Below, piece after piece: positions 1-9,071 of a stretch of DNA of 64,000 nucleotides. The notes under the pieces were generated by a model. The model was given only the letters and a program-made list of their open reading frames with translations. It searched no databases and was not told where the DNA came from. Where the stretch lies: positions 7,806 through 71,805 of the forward strand of contig CAWGUU010000023.1 in NCBI GenBank assembly GCA_963825765.1, written 5' to 3'. The stretch comes from CAWGUU01 sp963825765 (GTDB taxonomy: Bacteria > Actinomycetota > Acidimicrobiia > Acidimicrobiales > AC-14). Position numbers and translations under genes: made by a program. Numbering within the stretch: position 1 is the stretch's first letter; each line of letters starts with the position of its first letter.

Positions 1-285
1 CCGATCGTCGATGCTCGGCCGCTGGAACCTGCCGGCGACGTGGAACCTCACCGACCTGCCGCTCACCGGCAGGGTGACCTCCAACGTGTCCGTGCCGGTG
101 CCCGGGATGGAGCTGAAGAACACCACCTGGCCGCCCCTGGCGGTGTTCTGGTTTCGCAGTCGCACCCTGACCGGGCCGGTGGCTCCCGTGGTGTCGGAAA
201 GCCGGATGGCGGAGGGCACCGGGGACCAGCCGATGAATCGGGCGTCGGGTCTTTCGTTGCCGTTGAGAGCGATTTCCGTTCTCAC
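1..285 (-). CDS. N-terminal fragment of an unrecognised beta-rich protein, cut by the window edge
   Basis: From a GTG at 285 the minus strand stays open for 95 codons to the window edge, with GC-rich third positions. GGGAG lies 8 nt before this GTG. The product starts VRTEIALNGNERPDAR and continues with alternating hydrophobic stretches (VRVRLRNQN, GGQVVFF, LEVTLPVSG, VRFHVAGRF), which looks like a beta-sandwich without a signal peptide. Some actinobacterial tyrosinase-family proteins begin with a comparable beta domain, but any copper-binding part would lie outside the window, so this is only a guess. It follows the propeller gene on the same strand after a 119-nt gap (286-404). Confidence 0.5.
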   Translation of the reverse strand, partial: MRTEIALNGNERPDARFIGWSPVPSAIRLSDTTGATGPVRVRLRNQNTARGGQVVFFSSIPGTGTDTLEVTLPVSGRSVRFHVAGRFQRPSIDDR

Positions 286-404
286 AAGGTCCACTCCCAC
301 CGGGACGGGGCCGATACGTCCTTGGCACCTCGGCGTCGCCCGGCCCGCCGTGGCCACCCCACTTTGGCGCCCTTCTCGTTGCTTCGCAACAGGAGGGCCG
401 AGGG

Positions 405-1955
405 CTACCTTCCGGAAAGCTCCACCGGCTTGAAGCCGACCTGGAACGCCGTGATGTGCCCGCCCCCGATGATCCCGGTCGGCACGTCGATGGTCGTGAC
501 TTGTCCCGTGCCGGTATCGATCGCGTCGACCTTGCCGTCGCCACCGCGACTGACAAAGGCGTGCCGGCCGTCCGGTGTGATAGCGGTGAACCGACGCTCG
601 TAGGTGGGGAATGTCGGTGCCACCCCTGCCACCGGGCCCTTGGTCAGCTGGGCCAGCTCGACGGTACGGACGATCTGCAGGTAGGTCGGCGACGTTGGTC
701 GCACGTCGATGATCCTCAGCTGGTCCTTCCCGCCGGCGGTCAGGGGGCGAATGACCGGCTCGGCTGCGAACGTGGTCGAGACGGGAAAGCCCCGGGAGGA
801 CGCCCCCGTGCCCACGGTGATCCGCCGGGCGGTCTTCGCCACCAGGTCGGTCACGTGGGCGTCGAGCCGGACGTCCTGCCAGTCGGTGGCGATGCCGGGA
901 GTGAGGTCGACGTTGAGGGGGGTGAGGATGTGGGACCCGTCAAACATGGCGCGCACCCGATTCCCCTTGGAAAGCGTGAGTCCGTCAGCGTTCCACGGCA
1001 CCGTTGTCCGGTTGACCAACGTGGGGCAGATGATGCCGACACACGGGAAGGGGGGCACGCGCTCCGGGAACAGGCTGACTGGTGGCCGGCACAGAGCTGC
1101 GGGGGTGCACGAGACGTCGAAGATGTCCATGCCCAGGTTGTCGGGGTTGGGCACCTGAGCCTCACCGGCGCCGAGGTTGGGCGGCTGGGGTCCGGTGGTG
1201 ATCCCGATCGTGCCCGTGCTGGGCGAGCTGAAGCCGCCATGACTGTTCGGTCCCACCCCGAAGGTGCCCGTCGGGGTCGAGTTGCCGGCGAGCAGGGCAG
1301 CCACGTTGTAGGCCCGGACTACGCCACCTCCGACCCCCGCGAACACGGTCAGGGGGTTGGCGCCGAAGAACGGCGTGAGGTCCTCGGCGGCGCCGGCCAT
1401 CGGAATCTCCACCTGGGTGTTCTTGAATGTCTTGAGGTCGATGAGGTTCAGCACCTCGAGCCCCGGACCTGCACCGTTGGAAGCCACCGCGTAGTAGCGG
1501 AAGCCGGCGTCGACGGAGGACCATGGGGCCTCGTCGCCCAGCCGGGAGGTGACGCTGTTCACGACGCTGGGCGCGCCCGCGGCGTTGAGCTTGATGGCGA
1601 GGGTCTTCTGGGCCGACTCGTCGTTGACGATGATGCGGCCGTCGGGCAGCACGATCACCCCGGCGTGAGCCGGGTTGTTGGCGGCGGGGTCGGCGCCGGC
1701 GGGAGCGCCGGTGCGGGCGCCGAGTTTCACGCCGGTGACCTGGCCAGTCGGCGTCATCCCCGGCACCTTGTAGAAGTACACGGTGCTAGCGGCGCCGTCG
1801 GAGACCATCAGATAGGAGTCGCCGGTGGCCGCGGCCGCTGGGGCCACCGGGACGATAGCCCCCAGCGCCACCGCGAACATCGCCAGGATGATGAAGCGAA
1901 GACGCCGGAAGCTGCCGTCGTTCGGGCGCGTCGAGTACCCCCTGCATCGTCGCAT
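405..1955 (-). CDS. Secreted beta-propeller-like protein
   Basis: The product has 516 residues. The ATG at 1955 is preceded by GGGGAG at a spacing of 9 nt. The frame remains open further upstream, but that part runs antisense to a methyltransferase gene and is not coding. Residues about 20-44 form a signal peptide (arginines, a hydrophobic stretch, then APAAAATGD). The mature part carries blade-like phrases such as VLPDGRIIVNDE and ITPDGRHAFVSRGG and ends in DVPTGIIGGGH. This resembles YVTN/SMP-30-type propeller proteins that are exported. No catalytic residues can be named and the substrate is unknown. It diverges from the methyltransferase pair across 200 bases. Confidence 0.65.
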   Translation of the reverse strand: MRRCRGYSTRPNDGSFRRLRFIILAMFAVALGAIVPVAPAAAATGDSYLMVSDGAASTVYFYKVPGMTPTGQVTGVKLGARTGAPAGADPAANNPAHAGVIVLPDGRIIVNDESAQKTLAIKLNAAGAPSVVNSVTSRLGDEAPWSSVDAGFRYYAVASNGAGPGLEVLNLIDLKTFKNTQVEIPMAGAAEDLTPFFGANPLTVFAGVGGGVVRAYNVAALLAGNSTPTGTFGVGPNSHGGFSSPSTGTIGITTGPQPPNLGAGEAQVPNPDNLGMDIFDVSCTPAALCRPPVSLFPERVPPFPCVGIICPTLVNRTTVPWNADGLTLSKGNRVRAMFDGSHILTPLNVDLTPGIATDWQDVRLDAHVTDLVAKTARRITVGTGASSRGFPVSTTFAAEPVIRPLTAGGKDQLRIIDVRPTSPTYLQIVRTVELAQLTKGPVAGVAPTFPTYERRFTAITPDGRHAFVSRGGDGKVDAIDTGTGQVTTIDVPTGIIGGGHITAFQVGFKPVELSGR

Positions 1956-2156
1956 CTGCTTCGTCTCCCCTCGTGGGCAGTGCCGTCTGCTGAGCTGGTC
2001 GGCCCTGCATGCCGTTGTGACCGTCGGCATCAAATCACAATCACAATCAGGATGCAACAGAGAGAGCCCTGCGATAGCGGGAGGGACGGAGAGGTTCCTG
2101 GCCTCGAGCGGGTAATACGTGCACCTCGTCGCTGGAGGCTCCGTAGGGTAGCGGCC

Positions 2157-2792
2157 ATGAGTGAGAATCGGTGGCCTCTCGAGGAGCACGTCCAGTGGTA
2201 CCTGACCAGGGCGGACTCCATCCCGCATCGAACCGAGGGTGAGGCGGAGCTGCTGGCTCACCTCCCGTCGTCGCTGGCGCGGGTCCTCGATGTCGGCTGC
2301 GGCGACGGCCGGCTGATGGCCTTGGTGCGCGCCGCGTTCCCCGGAGCGTGGGGAACCGCCGTCGACTTCTCCCCCGCCATGCTGGCGGCCGCCAACGAGC
2401 GGTTCGACGGTGACACCGACGTGGACGTCGTCGACCACGACCTCGACGACCCCCTGCCCGAGCTTGGACGGTTCGAGGCGATCGTCTCCAGCTTCGCCAT
2501 CCACCACGTCGACGACCAGCGAAAGCGGGCGCTCTACCAGGAGGTGTTCGACCGGCTGCTGCCCGGAGCGCCGTTCCTCAACCTCGAGCACGTCGCGTCG
2601 CCGACCCTGCGGTTGCACGAACGGTTTCTGGCCGAGCTCGGCATGGCCCTGGCCGACGACGACCCGTCCAACCTGCTGGCACCCGTCGAGGCGCAGCTCG
2701 AATGGCTGCGGGCGATCGGCTTCGAGGACGTCGACTGCCATTGGAAGTGGCGGGAGATGGCCCTGCTGGGCGGGGTCCGGCCGGCGGCGTGA
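2157..2792 (+). CDS. Class I SAM-dependent methyltransferase
   Basis: The product has 211 residues with a Rossmann methyltransferase fold. Motif I is VLDVGCGDGRL at about residues 44-54, an acidic end of strand 2 follows (GTAVDFSPAML), and the post-II region reads FEAIVSSFAIHHVDD. This is the Methyltransf_25/11 type, and the acceptor cannot be read from sequence. The ATG at 2157 has only weak upstream purines (GGTAGCGGCC). Its TGA overlaps the GTG of the next gene (GTGA at 2789-2792), so the two methyltransferases are translationally coupled and may act in one pathway, which is an inference. Confidence 0.75.
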   Translation: MSENRWPLEEHVQWYLTRADSIPHRTEGEAELLAHLPSSLARVLDVGCGDGRLMALVRAAFPGAWGTAVDFSPAMLAAANERFDGDTDVDVVDHDLDDPLPELGRFEAIVSSFAIHHVDDQRKRALYQEVFDRLLPGAPFLNLEHVASPTLRLHERFLAELGMALADDDPSNLLAPVEAQLEWLRAIGFEDVDCHWKWREMALLGGVRPAA

Positions 2793-3463
2793 GCCCTCGG
2801 GACCTCTCACTGGTCAGGCGGCTGGCCGACGAGGCCATCGGCGCCGGCGATCCGCTCGGGTGGTTCGAGCCGCTCTACCTGGCCGCGGCGCGGGGCGAGG
2901 CGGTCATTCCATGGGCAGACCGCGGGCCCAATCCCAGCCTTCTGCGATGGACCGCCGATCACGGTGTCGTCGGCGACGGGCGACGGGCGCTCGTCGTCGG
3001 ATGTGGTGGCGGTGACGACGCCGAGGCCCTGGCCGCGCTCGGATTCTCCGTCGTCGCCTTCGACCTGTCCGCCGCCGCCATCCGTCTGTGCCAGTCGAGG
3101 TTCCCGGATACTCACGTCGACTATGCCGTCGCCGACCTCCTGGCTCCGCCCGGGGAATGGACGGAGTCGTTCGATTTCGTGTTCGAGGCCAATACCATCC
3201 AGGCCCTTCCCGTCGGACGGCTGCGGACCGGGGCGATCGCGGCCCTCGCCACGTTCGTCGCCCCCGGCGGCGAGCTCCTGGTGGTGGCTCGCGGCCGGGA
3301 CGAGGACGAACCGCTGGACCAGGTGCCCTGGCCGCTGACCCGGGCCGAGGTCGACGCCTGCGGCGGCGACGCCCTCGAACCGGCGGCGTTCGAGGATTTC
3401 CTCGATGACGAAGACCCACCCGTGCGGCGTTTCCTGGCGGTGTTCCGTCGGTCCTCGTCGTAG
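2789..3463 (+). CDS. TPMT-like class I methyltransferase
   Basis: The product has 224 residues and starts at the GTG of a GTGA overlap. The N-terminal WFEPLYLAA and IPWADRGPNPSLL are the signature of the thiopurine S-methyltransferase-like family. Motif I is the unusual glycine-rich VVGCGGGDDAEALAALG, followed by VVAFDLSAAAI and FDFVFEANTIQALP. Bacterial members methylate thiols, selenium or tellurium compounds, or act in halide and natural-product chemistry. The substrate here is unknown. The gene forms a two-gene operon with the preceding methyltransferase. Confidence 0.75.
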   Translation: MSPRDLSLVRRLADEAIGAGDPLGWFEPLYLAAARGEAVIPWADRGPNPSLLRWTADHGVVGDGRRALVVGCGGGDDAEALAALGFSVVAFDLSAAAIRLCQSRFPDTHVDYAVADLLAPPGEWTESFDFVFEANTIQALPVGRLRTGAIAALATFVAPGGELLVVARGRDEDEPLDQVPWPLTRAEVDACGGDALEPAAFEDFLDDEDPPVRRFLAVFRRSSS

Positions 3464-3545
3464 TTCCGGGGTGCCGTGACACATCCATCATCTGCACCTT
3501 GACGACCAGGCCCCAACGTCCGTGCCCGTGGATAGCCTGCTCTGG

Positions 3546-4331
3546 ATGAGCGAGCGGCCCTTCGAGTGGATCTGTGAGATCGAGCCGCCGACCAGGCCCG
3601 ACCTGATGCACGTCCGGCACCAGATCGGCGTGCTCAGCAAGGTGGCCTCCGCGTACCTCATCCCCGACAACCACGTGGGCCGGGCCACCGTGTCGAGTAT
3701 CGCCGTCGCCCACGAGGTCGATCGCATGGGGGGGCGTGCCATCGCCTGTCTCAACGCCCGCGACCGGAACGCGCTCGGCTTCCGACGCGACCTCCTGACC
3801 GGAGCCGCCTATGGCGTCGACGAGTTCCTTTTCGTGTACGGGGACGAGCCGGTCGCGGGCGCCCGCACCGGGCAGCTCACGGTGCGGTCGATGATCGAGC
3901 AGCTGCGGCGCTTCAGCGACGAGTACCAGGGCCACGCCGGCCGCTTCCGGGCGGGCGTCACGACCCGGCTGCGACCACTCCCGGCCTGGAAGCAGGAGGC
4001 GGACTTCCTGTTCGTCCAGGTGTCGTTCGACGTGGACGCGCTGCTCGCGTGGCGCGACACCGTCCCCTTCCACGGCGACGTCTACGCCGGCGTCATGGTG
4101 CTGCCCAGCGCGTCGATGGCCCGCAAGCTCGTGGCCGCCATCCCGGAGATCGAGGTCCCCGCCAGCTGGCTGGGCGCCATCGAGAGCGACCGGGGCGCTG
4201 GCGTGGAGCTCGCATGCGAGCTGGCCCACCGCGTGGCCGAGAGCGGCGCCTTCACCGGCGTGCACCTCATCCCAGGCGTCCGGTACCGGGAGACCGCGGC
4301 GCGGCTGGAGGAGCTGGACCGGGCTCGCTGA
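3546..4331 (+). CDS. Methylenetetrahydrofolate reductase-like (MetF family) protein
   Basis: The product has 261 residues from the ATG at 3546. In-frame GTGs at 3522 and 3528 would add 6-8 residues, and none has a clear ribosome site. The N-terminus WICEIEPPTRPD matches the start of the MetF TIM barrel. EFLFVYGDEP, FRAGVTTR and FLFVQVSFDVDALLAWRD match later strands, and the C-terminus has GVHLIPGVRYR. MetF enzymes reduce 5,10-methylene-THF with FAD and NADH. This protein is somewhat short and divergent, so a related flavin or folate role is possible. It stands alone, with its 3' end facing the oxidoreductase gene across 198 bases in which I see no gene. Confidence 0.6.
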   Translation: MSERPFEWICEIEPPTRPDLMHVRHQIGVLSKVASAYLIPDNHVGRATVSSIAVAHEVDRMGGRAIACLNARDRNALGFRRDLLTGAAYGVDEFLFVYGDEPVAGARTGQLTVRSMIEQLRRFSDEYQGHAGRFRAGVTTRLRPLPAWKQEADFLFVQVSFDVDALLAWRDTVPFHGDVYAGVMVLPSASMARKLVAAIPEIEVPASWLGAIESDRGAGVELACELAHRVAESGAFTGVHLIPGVRYRETAARLEELDRAR

Positions 4332-4529
4332 CCGGCCGTCGACCCCCCCCGACCTGGTTGCGGTCGGACGCACGCCCGACCCTAAACTAAGGGCTCGACC
4401 CGGCGGCTACGAATCCGTGGAGAGTGCTCATCGGTACCCCCGACTGCGGGTTCCGGGCAGAGATGATCTTGGCCGTACCCCCTCTGACGCCTCTTGGTGC
4501 CAGCTTCCTTGACGGAGGGCCAATTGGGG

Positions 4530-5603
4530 TCAGAGGGCGACGACCTCGCGGGTGGCGGCGCTGCGGCGGGCGGCCTCGATGACCTCCAGGGTGAGCAGCG
4601 CGTCCCCGGGCGCCACGGGGGCCGAGGCACCGCCGTCGACCGCGGCCACCATCGCCTCGTAGAACCGGCGATAGTCGCCGGGCACGGTCGGCACCGGTTC
4701 GACGTCGTCTCCCGCGCCGACGGCGCCCCATGTCACCGCCGGCGCCTCGCCCCATCCGGGCGCCCCGGGAACGTCGCCGGCGGCGAGGGCGGCCTCCTGT
4801 ACGTCCATCCCAGCGACGACGTAGCCGGCGTTCGAGCCGAGGACGCGGAACCGGGGCCCCGGGCGCGACGCCACCGAGCTGGCCCACAGGTGCGACGTGA
4901 CCCCACCCCCGTGCTCCAACGCCACGAACGTGTCGTCGTCGACGTCGGCTCCCGGCCGCCGCCGGCCCAGCTCGGCGTACACCGACACGGGCGGTCCGAA
5001 CAGGACGACGGCCTGGTCGATCAGGTGGCTGCCCAGGTCCATCAGCAGCCCGCCGCCCTCGGCCGGATCGCCCCGTTCCCGCCACGCCTCGGCCCGCCAC
5101 GCCTCGGCCAGTCGCTCCGGACGCCAGCGCTCGAACCGGGACTCGAACCTCCAGACGTCGCCCAGCTCGCCGTCGTCGAGGAGCCGCCTGACGGTGAGGA
5201 AGTCGCCGTCCCAGCGACGGTTGTGGAAGACGCTCAGCACCAGTCCTCGGCGCTCGGCCTCGGCCACCACCCGCCGCCCGTCCTCGGCCGTGACCGCCAG
5301 CGGCTTGTCGACGACGACGTGCAGTCCGGCAGCCAGGGCGTCGAGCGCCGCCGGCGCGTGAGCCCGGTTGGGGGCGGCCACCACCACGAGCCGGAGACCG
5401 AGGTCGCCGGCGGCCGACCACAGGTCGGCGGTCGAGTCCACGAGCGCGGCGTGCGGGTGGGCGGCCGTCGCCCGCCGCCGGCGCTCGGGGTCGCGGGTGA
5501 CGATGGCGGCCAGCTCCAGCCCGGCGACCGCCTCGATCAGTGGGGCGTGGAACACCTCGCCGGCCATGCCGTAGCCGACGAGCGCGACCCGAATCGGAGT
5601 CAG
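4530..5603 (-). CDS. Gfo/Idh/MocA-family NAD(P)-dependent oxidoreductase
   Basis: The product has 357 residues. The N-terminal Rossmann motif is VALVGYGMAGE, then VVVAAPNRAHAPAALDAL and the catalytic-type VVVDKPLAVT (EKP-like lysine, here DKP). The C-terminal domain carries GGGLLMDLGSHLIDQAV. The family oxidises or reduces sugars, inositols and related polyols. The only start fitting family length (TPIRVALVGYG) is a CTG at 5603 whose TG forms part of the permease TGA stop (CTGA overlap), with GGGGAG about 11 nt upstream. The next in-frame ATG would delete the Rossmann motif. As last gene of the xylose-type ABC operon it probably handles the imported sugar. Confidence 0.8.
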   Translation of the reverse strand: MTPIRVALVGYGMAGEVFHAPLIEAVAGLELAAIVTRDPERRRRATAAHPHAALVDSTADLWSAAGDLGLRLVVVAAPNRAHAPAALDALAAGLHVVVDKPLAVTAEDGRRVVAEAERRGLVLSVFHNRRWDGDFLTVRRLLDDGELGDVWRFESRFERWRPERLAEAWRAEAWRERGDPAEGGGLLMDLGSHLIDQAVVLFGPPVSVYAELGRRRPGADVDDDTFVALEHGGGVTSHLWASSVASRPGPRFRVLGSNAGYVVAGMDVQEAALAAGDVPGAPGWGEAPAVTWGAVGAGDDVEPVPTVPGDYRRFYEAMVAAVDGGASAPVAPGDALLTLEVIEAARRSAATREVVAL

Positions 5604-6928
5604 CGGGCGGTGGCTCCCCGCCGGGCGACGGCGTCGATCGTGACCGCCGCCAGCAGGACGATGGCGGTCACGACGTACTTCGACGCCGCGCTGTAGCCCT
5701 GGAGGCCCATGCCGTTGTCGATGGCGGCGATGACCAGGCCCCCGAGCACGCCGTGGACCGCCTTGCCCCGGCCGCCGAACAGGCTGGTGCCGCCGATGAC
5801 GGCGGCGGCGACGGCGTACAGGACCAGGGTGCCGCCGTCGAGCGAGGTCGAGACCGATCGAAGCCGCGACGCGTAGATGATGCCGGCGATCCCGGCGGTG
5901 AAGGAGGCCAGCGCGAAGCAGGCGGTGCGGATGAGGGCCAGGTTGACGCCCGCCCGTCGGGCCGCCTCGGCGTTCCCGCCGATGGCGTAGACGTACCGTC
6001 CGAACCTGGTGCGGCCGAGGAGCATCGTCCACATGGCCAGCACGCCGAGCACGATGAGCACGACCCACGGCATGCCCCGGATCGGCACCAGCCGCCCCCG
6101 GTTGGTGTTGCAGACCAGGACGACGGCGACGCCGGCCACCAGGGCGCCGACGATCTTGAGAGCGGTGAGGCTCACCGGCGGGGCGACAAGGCCGCTGGAC
6201 CGCCGCCGGCCCTCCCGCACCCAGGTGCTCAGCCCGAAGAGGCCGACGATCCCGAGCATGACGGCCCAGCTGGCCGCCGGGGTGAGGTTGCCGCTGGCCA
6301 GGTCGTTGATGACGTTGTCGTTGATGGACAGCGACCCGCCGGTGCCCAGGATCAGGAGGAGCACGCCCTGCCAGCCCAGGAGCCCGGCGAGGGTGACCAC
6401 GAACGACGGCAGGCCCAGCCTGGTGATGATCGTCCCCTGGAAGGCGCCGATGGCGGCGCAGGTCAGCAGGCCGGCGAGGATCGCCGCCCACCATGGCCAC
6501 CCCACGGTGTTCTTCACCAGCTCGGCCATCACGGTGCCGCCGATGCCGCTCACGAACCCGATGGACAGGTCGATCTCGCCCAGGAGGAGGGCGAAGATCA
6601 TGCCCATGGCGAGGAGCATGTAGGGCGCGCCCTGGACCAGGAGGTTCACCAGGTTGGGGGCGGTGAGGAAGTTGGAGTTCAGGGAGTGGAAGAGGATCGA
6701 GATGAGGACGAGGCCGGCGATGACGGGCAGGACGCCGCTGTCGCCCGCCTTGATCCGCGCCCACCGGGCCCGGAGGTAGTCGCCCAGCGAGTCGGCGACA
6801 AGCTCGGGGGCGACGGCCAGGTCGGCCTCCACCGCGGCCGCGTCGGTGATCGACCCGGCGTCGCCCTCCGTCGGGCCCGGCGCCACCGCCTGCGGCTTCT
6901 CGACGTCGGGCTTCTCGATGTCCGTCAT
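5600..6928 (-). CDS. XylH-like sugar ABC transporter permease
   Basis: The product has 442 residues and about ten hydrophobic segments after a polar N-terminus of some 60 residues (MTDIEKPDVEKPQ). GRTRFGRYVYAIGGN and VIGGTSLFGGRGKAVHG are typical of branched-chain/ribose/xylose-type (BPD_transp_2) permeases, and the length fits XylH rather than the shorter RbsC. The ATG at 6928 overlaps the TGA of the ATPase (ATGA), and its own TGA overlaps the CTG of the oxidoreductase. It forms the membrane channel of the importer with the neighbouring ATPase and binding protein. Confidence 0.85.
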   Translation of the reverse strand: MTDIEKPDVEKPQAVAPGPTEGDAGSITDAAAVEADLAVAPELVADSLGDYLRARWARIKAGDSGVLPVIAGLVLISILFHSLNSNFLTAPNLVNLLVQGAPYMLLAMGMIFALLLGEIDLSIGFVSGIGGTVMAELVKNTVGWPWWAAILAGLLTCAAIGAFQGTIITRLGLPSFVVTLAGLLGWQGVLLLILGTGGSLSINDNVINDLASGNLTPAASWAVMLGIVGLFGLSTWVREGRRRSSGLVAPPVSLTALKIVGALVAGVAVVLVCNTNRGRLVPIRGMPWVVLIVLGVLAMWTMLLGRTRFGRYVYAIGGNAEAARRAGVNLALIRTACFALASFTAGIAGIIYASRLRSVSTSLDGGTLVLYAVAAAVIGGTSLFGGRGKAVHGVLGGLVIAAIDNGMGLQGYSAASKYVVTAIVLLAAVTIDAVARRGATAR

Positions 6929-7698
6929 CCGGTACCGCGAGTCGACACGCCGCTGGTCATGAGGTCGACGACGATCTGGCGGTCGAGCTCGGCCGCCGGC
7001 CGGACGGCGACCATCTGGCCTAACCGGAGCACGGCCACCCGGTCGGCAACCTCGAACACGTCGCTCATGTTGTGCGACACGATCATCACCGCCAGCCCCC
7101 TGTCGGCCAGCCGCCGCACCAGGTCGAGCACCATGCGGGTCTGGGCCACTCCCAGCGCCGCCGTCGGCTCGTCCATGATGACCAGCTTGGAGTTCCAGAG
7201 GACGGCCTTGGCGATCGCCACCGACTGCCGCTGGCCACCGGACAGCGAGGCCACCGGCTGGCGGATCGACCGCACCGTCGTGACGGCCAGGCTGCTCAGC
7301 GTGGTCTGGGCGGCCGCCTCCATGTCGTCCTCGTTCAGGAGCCGGTGGCGCTGCTTCTCCCGGCCCAGGAACATGTTCTGGACGATGTCGAGGTTGTTGC
7401 ACAGGGCCAGGTCCTGGTGCACGGTCTCGATCCCCAGCGCGGCGGAGTCACGGGGCGTGCGCAGCTGGACGGGCTTGCCGTCCCAGTGGATCTGCCCCGC
7501 GTCGGGCGTGTGGATCCCGGCGATGCACTTGATGAGCACCGACTTGCCGGCCCCGTTGTCCCCGACCAGGGCCGTGACCTGACCCGACGGCACGTCGAGG
7601 GTGACGTCGACCAGGGCCTGGACCGCGCCGAAGTGCTTCTGGAGGCCGTCGAGCCGGAGCAGGGGCGGCGCTGCCGCGCCCGCCCCACCTGTGCTCAT
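6925..7698 (-). CDS. Single-domain sugar ABC transporter ATP-binding protein
   Basis: The product has 257 residues with one complete nucleotide-binding domain: Walker A GDNGAGKS near residue 46, Q-loop TVHQDLALC, signature LSGGQRQS, Walker B LVIMDEP and H-loop VSHN. Xylose and ribose importers usually have a double-length ATPase of about 500 residues. This is the half-size kind, as in fructose (FrcA-type) systems, and would work as a homodimer. It sits between the binding protein (36-nt gap) and the permease (ATGA overlap) and energises that importer. Confidence 0.85.
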   Translation of the reverse strand: MSTGGAGAAAPPLLRLDGLQKHFGAVQALVDVTLDVPSGQVTALVGDNGAGKSVLIKCIAGIHTPDAGQIHWDGKPVQLRTPRDSAALGIETVHQDLALCNNLDIVQNMFLGREKQRHRLLNEDDMEAAAQTTLSSLAVTTVRSIRQPVASLSGGQRQSVAIAKAVLWNSKLVIMDEPTAALGVAQTRMVLDLVRRLADRGLAVMIVSHNMSDVFEVADRVAVLRLGQMVAVRPAAELDRQIVVDLMTSGVSTRGTG

Positions 7699-7734
7699 GG
7701 CGTCGGTGCTGATCTCAGGGGCCCGGGAGCCGGG

Positions 7735-8940
7735 TCAGCCGATCCCGGCGTCCTTGCAGGCAGTGGCCACCTCGGGAATGCACAGCTCCGTCACCGTCAC
7801 CGCCCCGTCCTTCACGACGGTGGAGGCCATGTTGGCGCTGGTGACCCACACCGGCGTCAGGAGCACCGACTGGACGTCGGCGTTGGCGTCGGTGTCCCTC
7901 GTGGTCCCGTTGGCCAGGCCGGCGGGAAGCTCCTTGCCGGCCCGCAGGTAGATGGCGGCCGCGGCGGCGGCCTGGGCCTCGAGGTAGATGGGCTTGTAGA
8001 CCGTGCCGCACTGGTAGCCCTTGAGGATGTTCTGCAGGCCTGGGGTGGAGGCGTCCTGGCCGGTGGTGGGGAACCTCTTGGCCGGGGTGTTCTGCTTCTG
8101 GAGCACGGCGATGACGGCGTTGGCGTTGTCGTCGTTGGGCGTGATCACCGCGTTGGTGTTGGGGTTGGCGGTGAGCTGCTGCTCGAAGGTGGTGGCGGCC
8201 ACGGCGGGCAACCAGGTGCCGGCCGGCTCGCCGACCTTCACGTACGTCCCGGCGTCGAAGAGGGGCTTGAGCACGCCGTTGTAGCCCTGCGCGAACAGAC
8301 TGGCGTTGTTGTCGCTGGGGTCACCGTTCATGACCAGGACGTTGGGATTGGTCACGTTCCACTCCTTGATGCAGTCGACCTCACCCTGGCCGATCAGCTG
8401 GCCGACCTTGACGTTGTCGAAGCTCACGTAGAGCCGGCCCGGGCTTCCACCCTTGGTGAGCCGGTCGTAGTCGATGACTTTGACGCCCTTCTGCGCGGCG
8501 TTGGCCTCGATGGCGGCGCCGCTGCCCGAGTCGAGAGGGTCGACGATGAGGACAGAGGCGCCCTCGGTGATGGCCGCCTCGGCCTGGGTCTGCATCGTGG
8601 CCGCGCTGCCCTGGGCGTTGTCGATCTTGAAGTCGTCGGAGGTGAGGCCGGCCGCCTCGAACGCCTTGGCCAGGTACGGCCGGTCGAAGGACTCGTACCG
8701 GGCCGACGTGGTCGTGTCCGGGAGGAGGACGGCGATCTTGCCCGTGCCCTGGGCGGCGAGCTCGTTCAGCTGCGACATGGCCGTGAAGTCGGCGGTGAAC
8801 GACGACGCCGAGAGCTCCTGGCCCGTGCCTGTGCCGGGCGTCGGGTCCGTGGCTTTGTCGCCCGAGTCGCCACACGCAGCCAGCGTCAGGGCGGCTATCG
8901 AGACACCTACCAGAGCGACCCGCTTGAGTGAAGCCGTCAC
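7735..8940 (-). CDS. XylF-like sugar-binding lipoprotein
   Basis: The product has 401 residues from the GTG at 8940, which has AGGGGG 8 nt upstream. A start 12 codons further out has no comparable site. The signal sequence ends in the lipobox LAAC, so the protein is lipid-anchored outside the membrane. Periplasmic-binding-protein phrases match XylF: VIDYDRLT, YVSFDNVKVGQLIG, NGDPSDNNA, TGQDAS and GTVYKPIYLEA. It delivers a pentose or similar sugar to the permease and ATPase downstream. As first gene of the operon it should follow the promoter, which would lie in the 131 bases shared with the divergent DksA-like gene. Confidence 0.85.
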   Translation of the reverse strand: MTASLKRVALVGVSIAALTLAACGDSGDKATDPTPGTGTGQELSASSFTADFTAMSQLNELAAQGTGKIAVLLPDTTTSARYESFDRPYLAKAFEAAGLTSDDFKIDNAQGSAATMQTQAEAAITEGASVLIVDPLDSGSGAAIEANAAQKGVKVIDYDRLTKGGSPGRLYVSFDNVKVGQLIGQGEVDCIKEWNVTNPNVLVMNGDPSDNNASLFAQGYNGVLKPLFDAGTYVKVGEPAGTWLPAVAATTFEQQLTANPNTNAVITPNDDNANAVIAVLQKQNTPAKRFPTTGQDASTPGLQNILKGYQCGTVYKPIYLEAQAAAAAAIYLRAGKELPAGLANGTTRDTDANADVQSVLLTPVWVTSANMASTVVKDGAVTVTELCIPEVATACKDAGIG

Positions 8941-9071
8941 ACCCAACCCCCTCTCGCGCCATCCGTGGTCGGACACGTACCCGTCATGATACGGAAACCA
9001 CCGCGTTACAGGAGGAATCTCCGGAGATTCCCGATCGAGCCGTGCCTGACCGGACTGGGCGAGGAATGGGT

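Noticed and set aside
405..2810. A single 801-residue minus-strand gene
   Set aside because: The part above 1955 runs antisense to the methyltransferase gene and has no domain; a signal peptide and ribosome site mark the start at 1955.
7072..8931. Long open frame opposite the XylF-like and ATPase genes
   Set aside because: Its product is low-complexity G/V/H/R-rich mirror sequence of confirmed genes, common in very GC-rich DNA.
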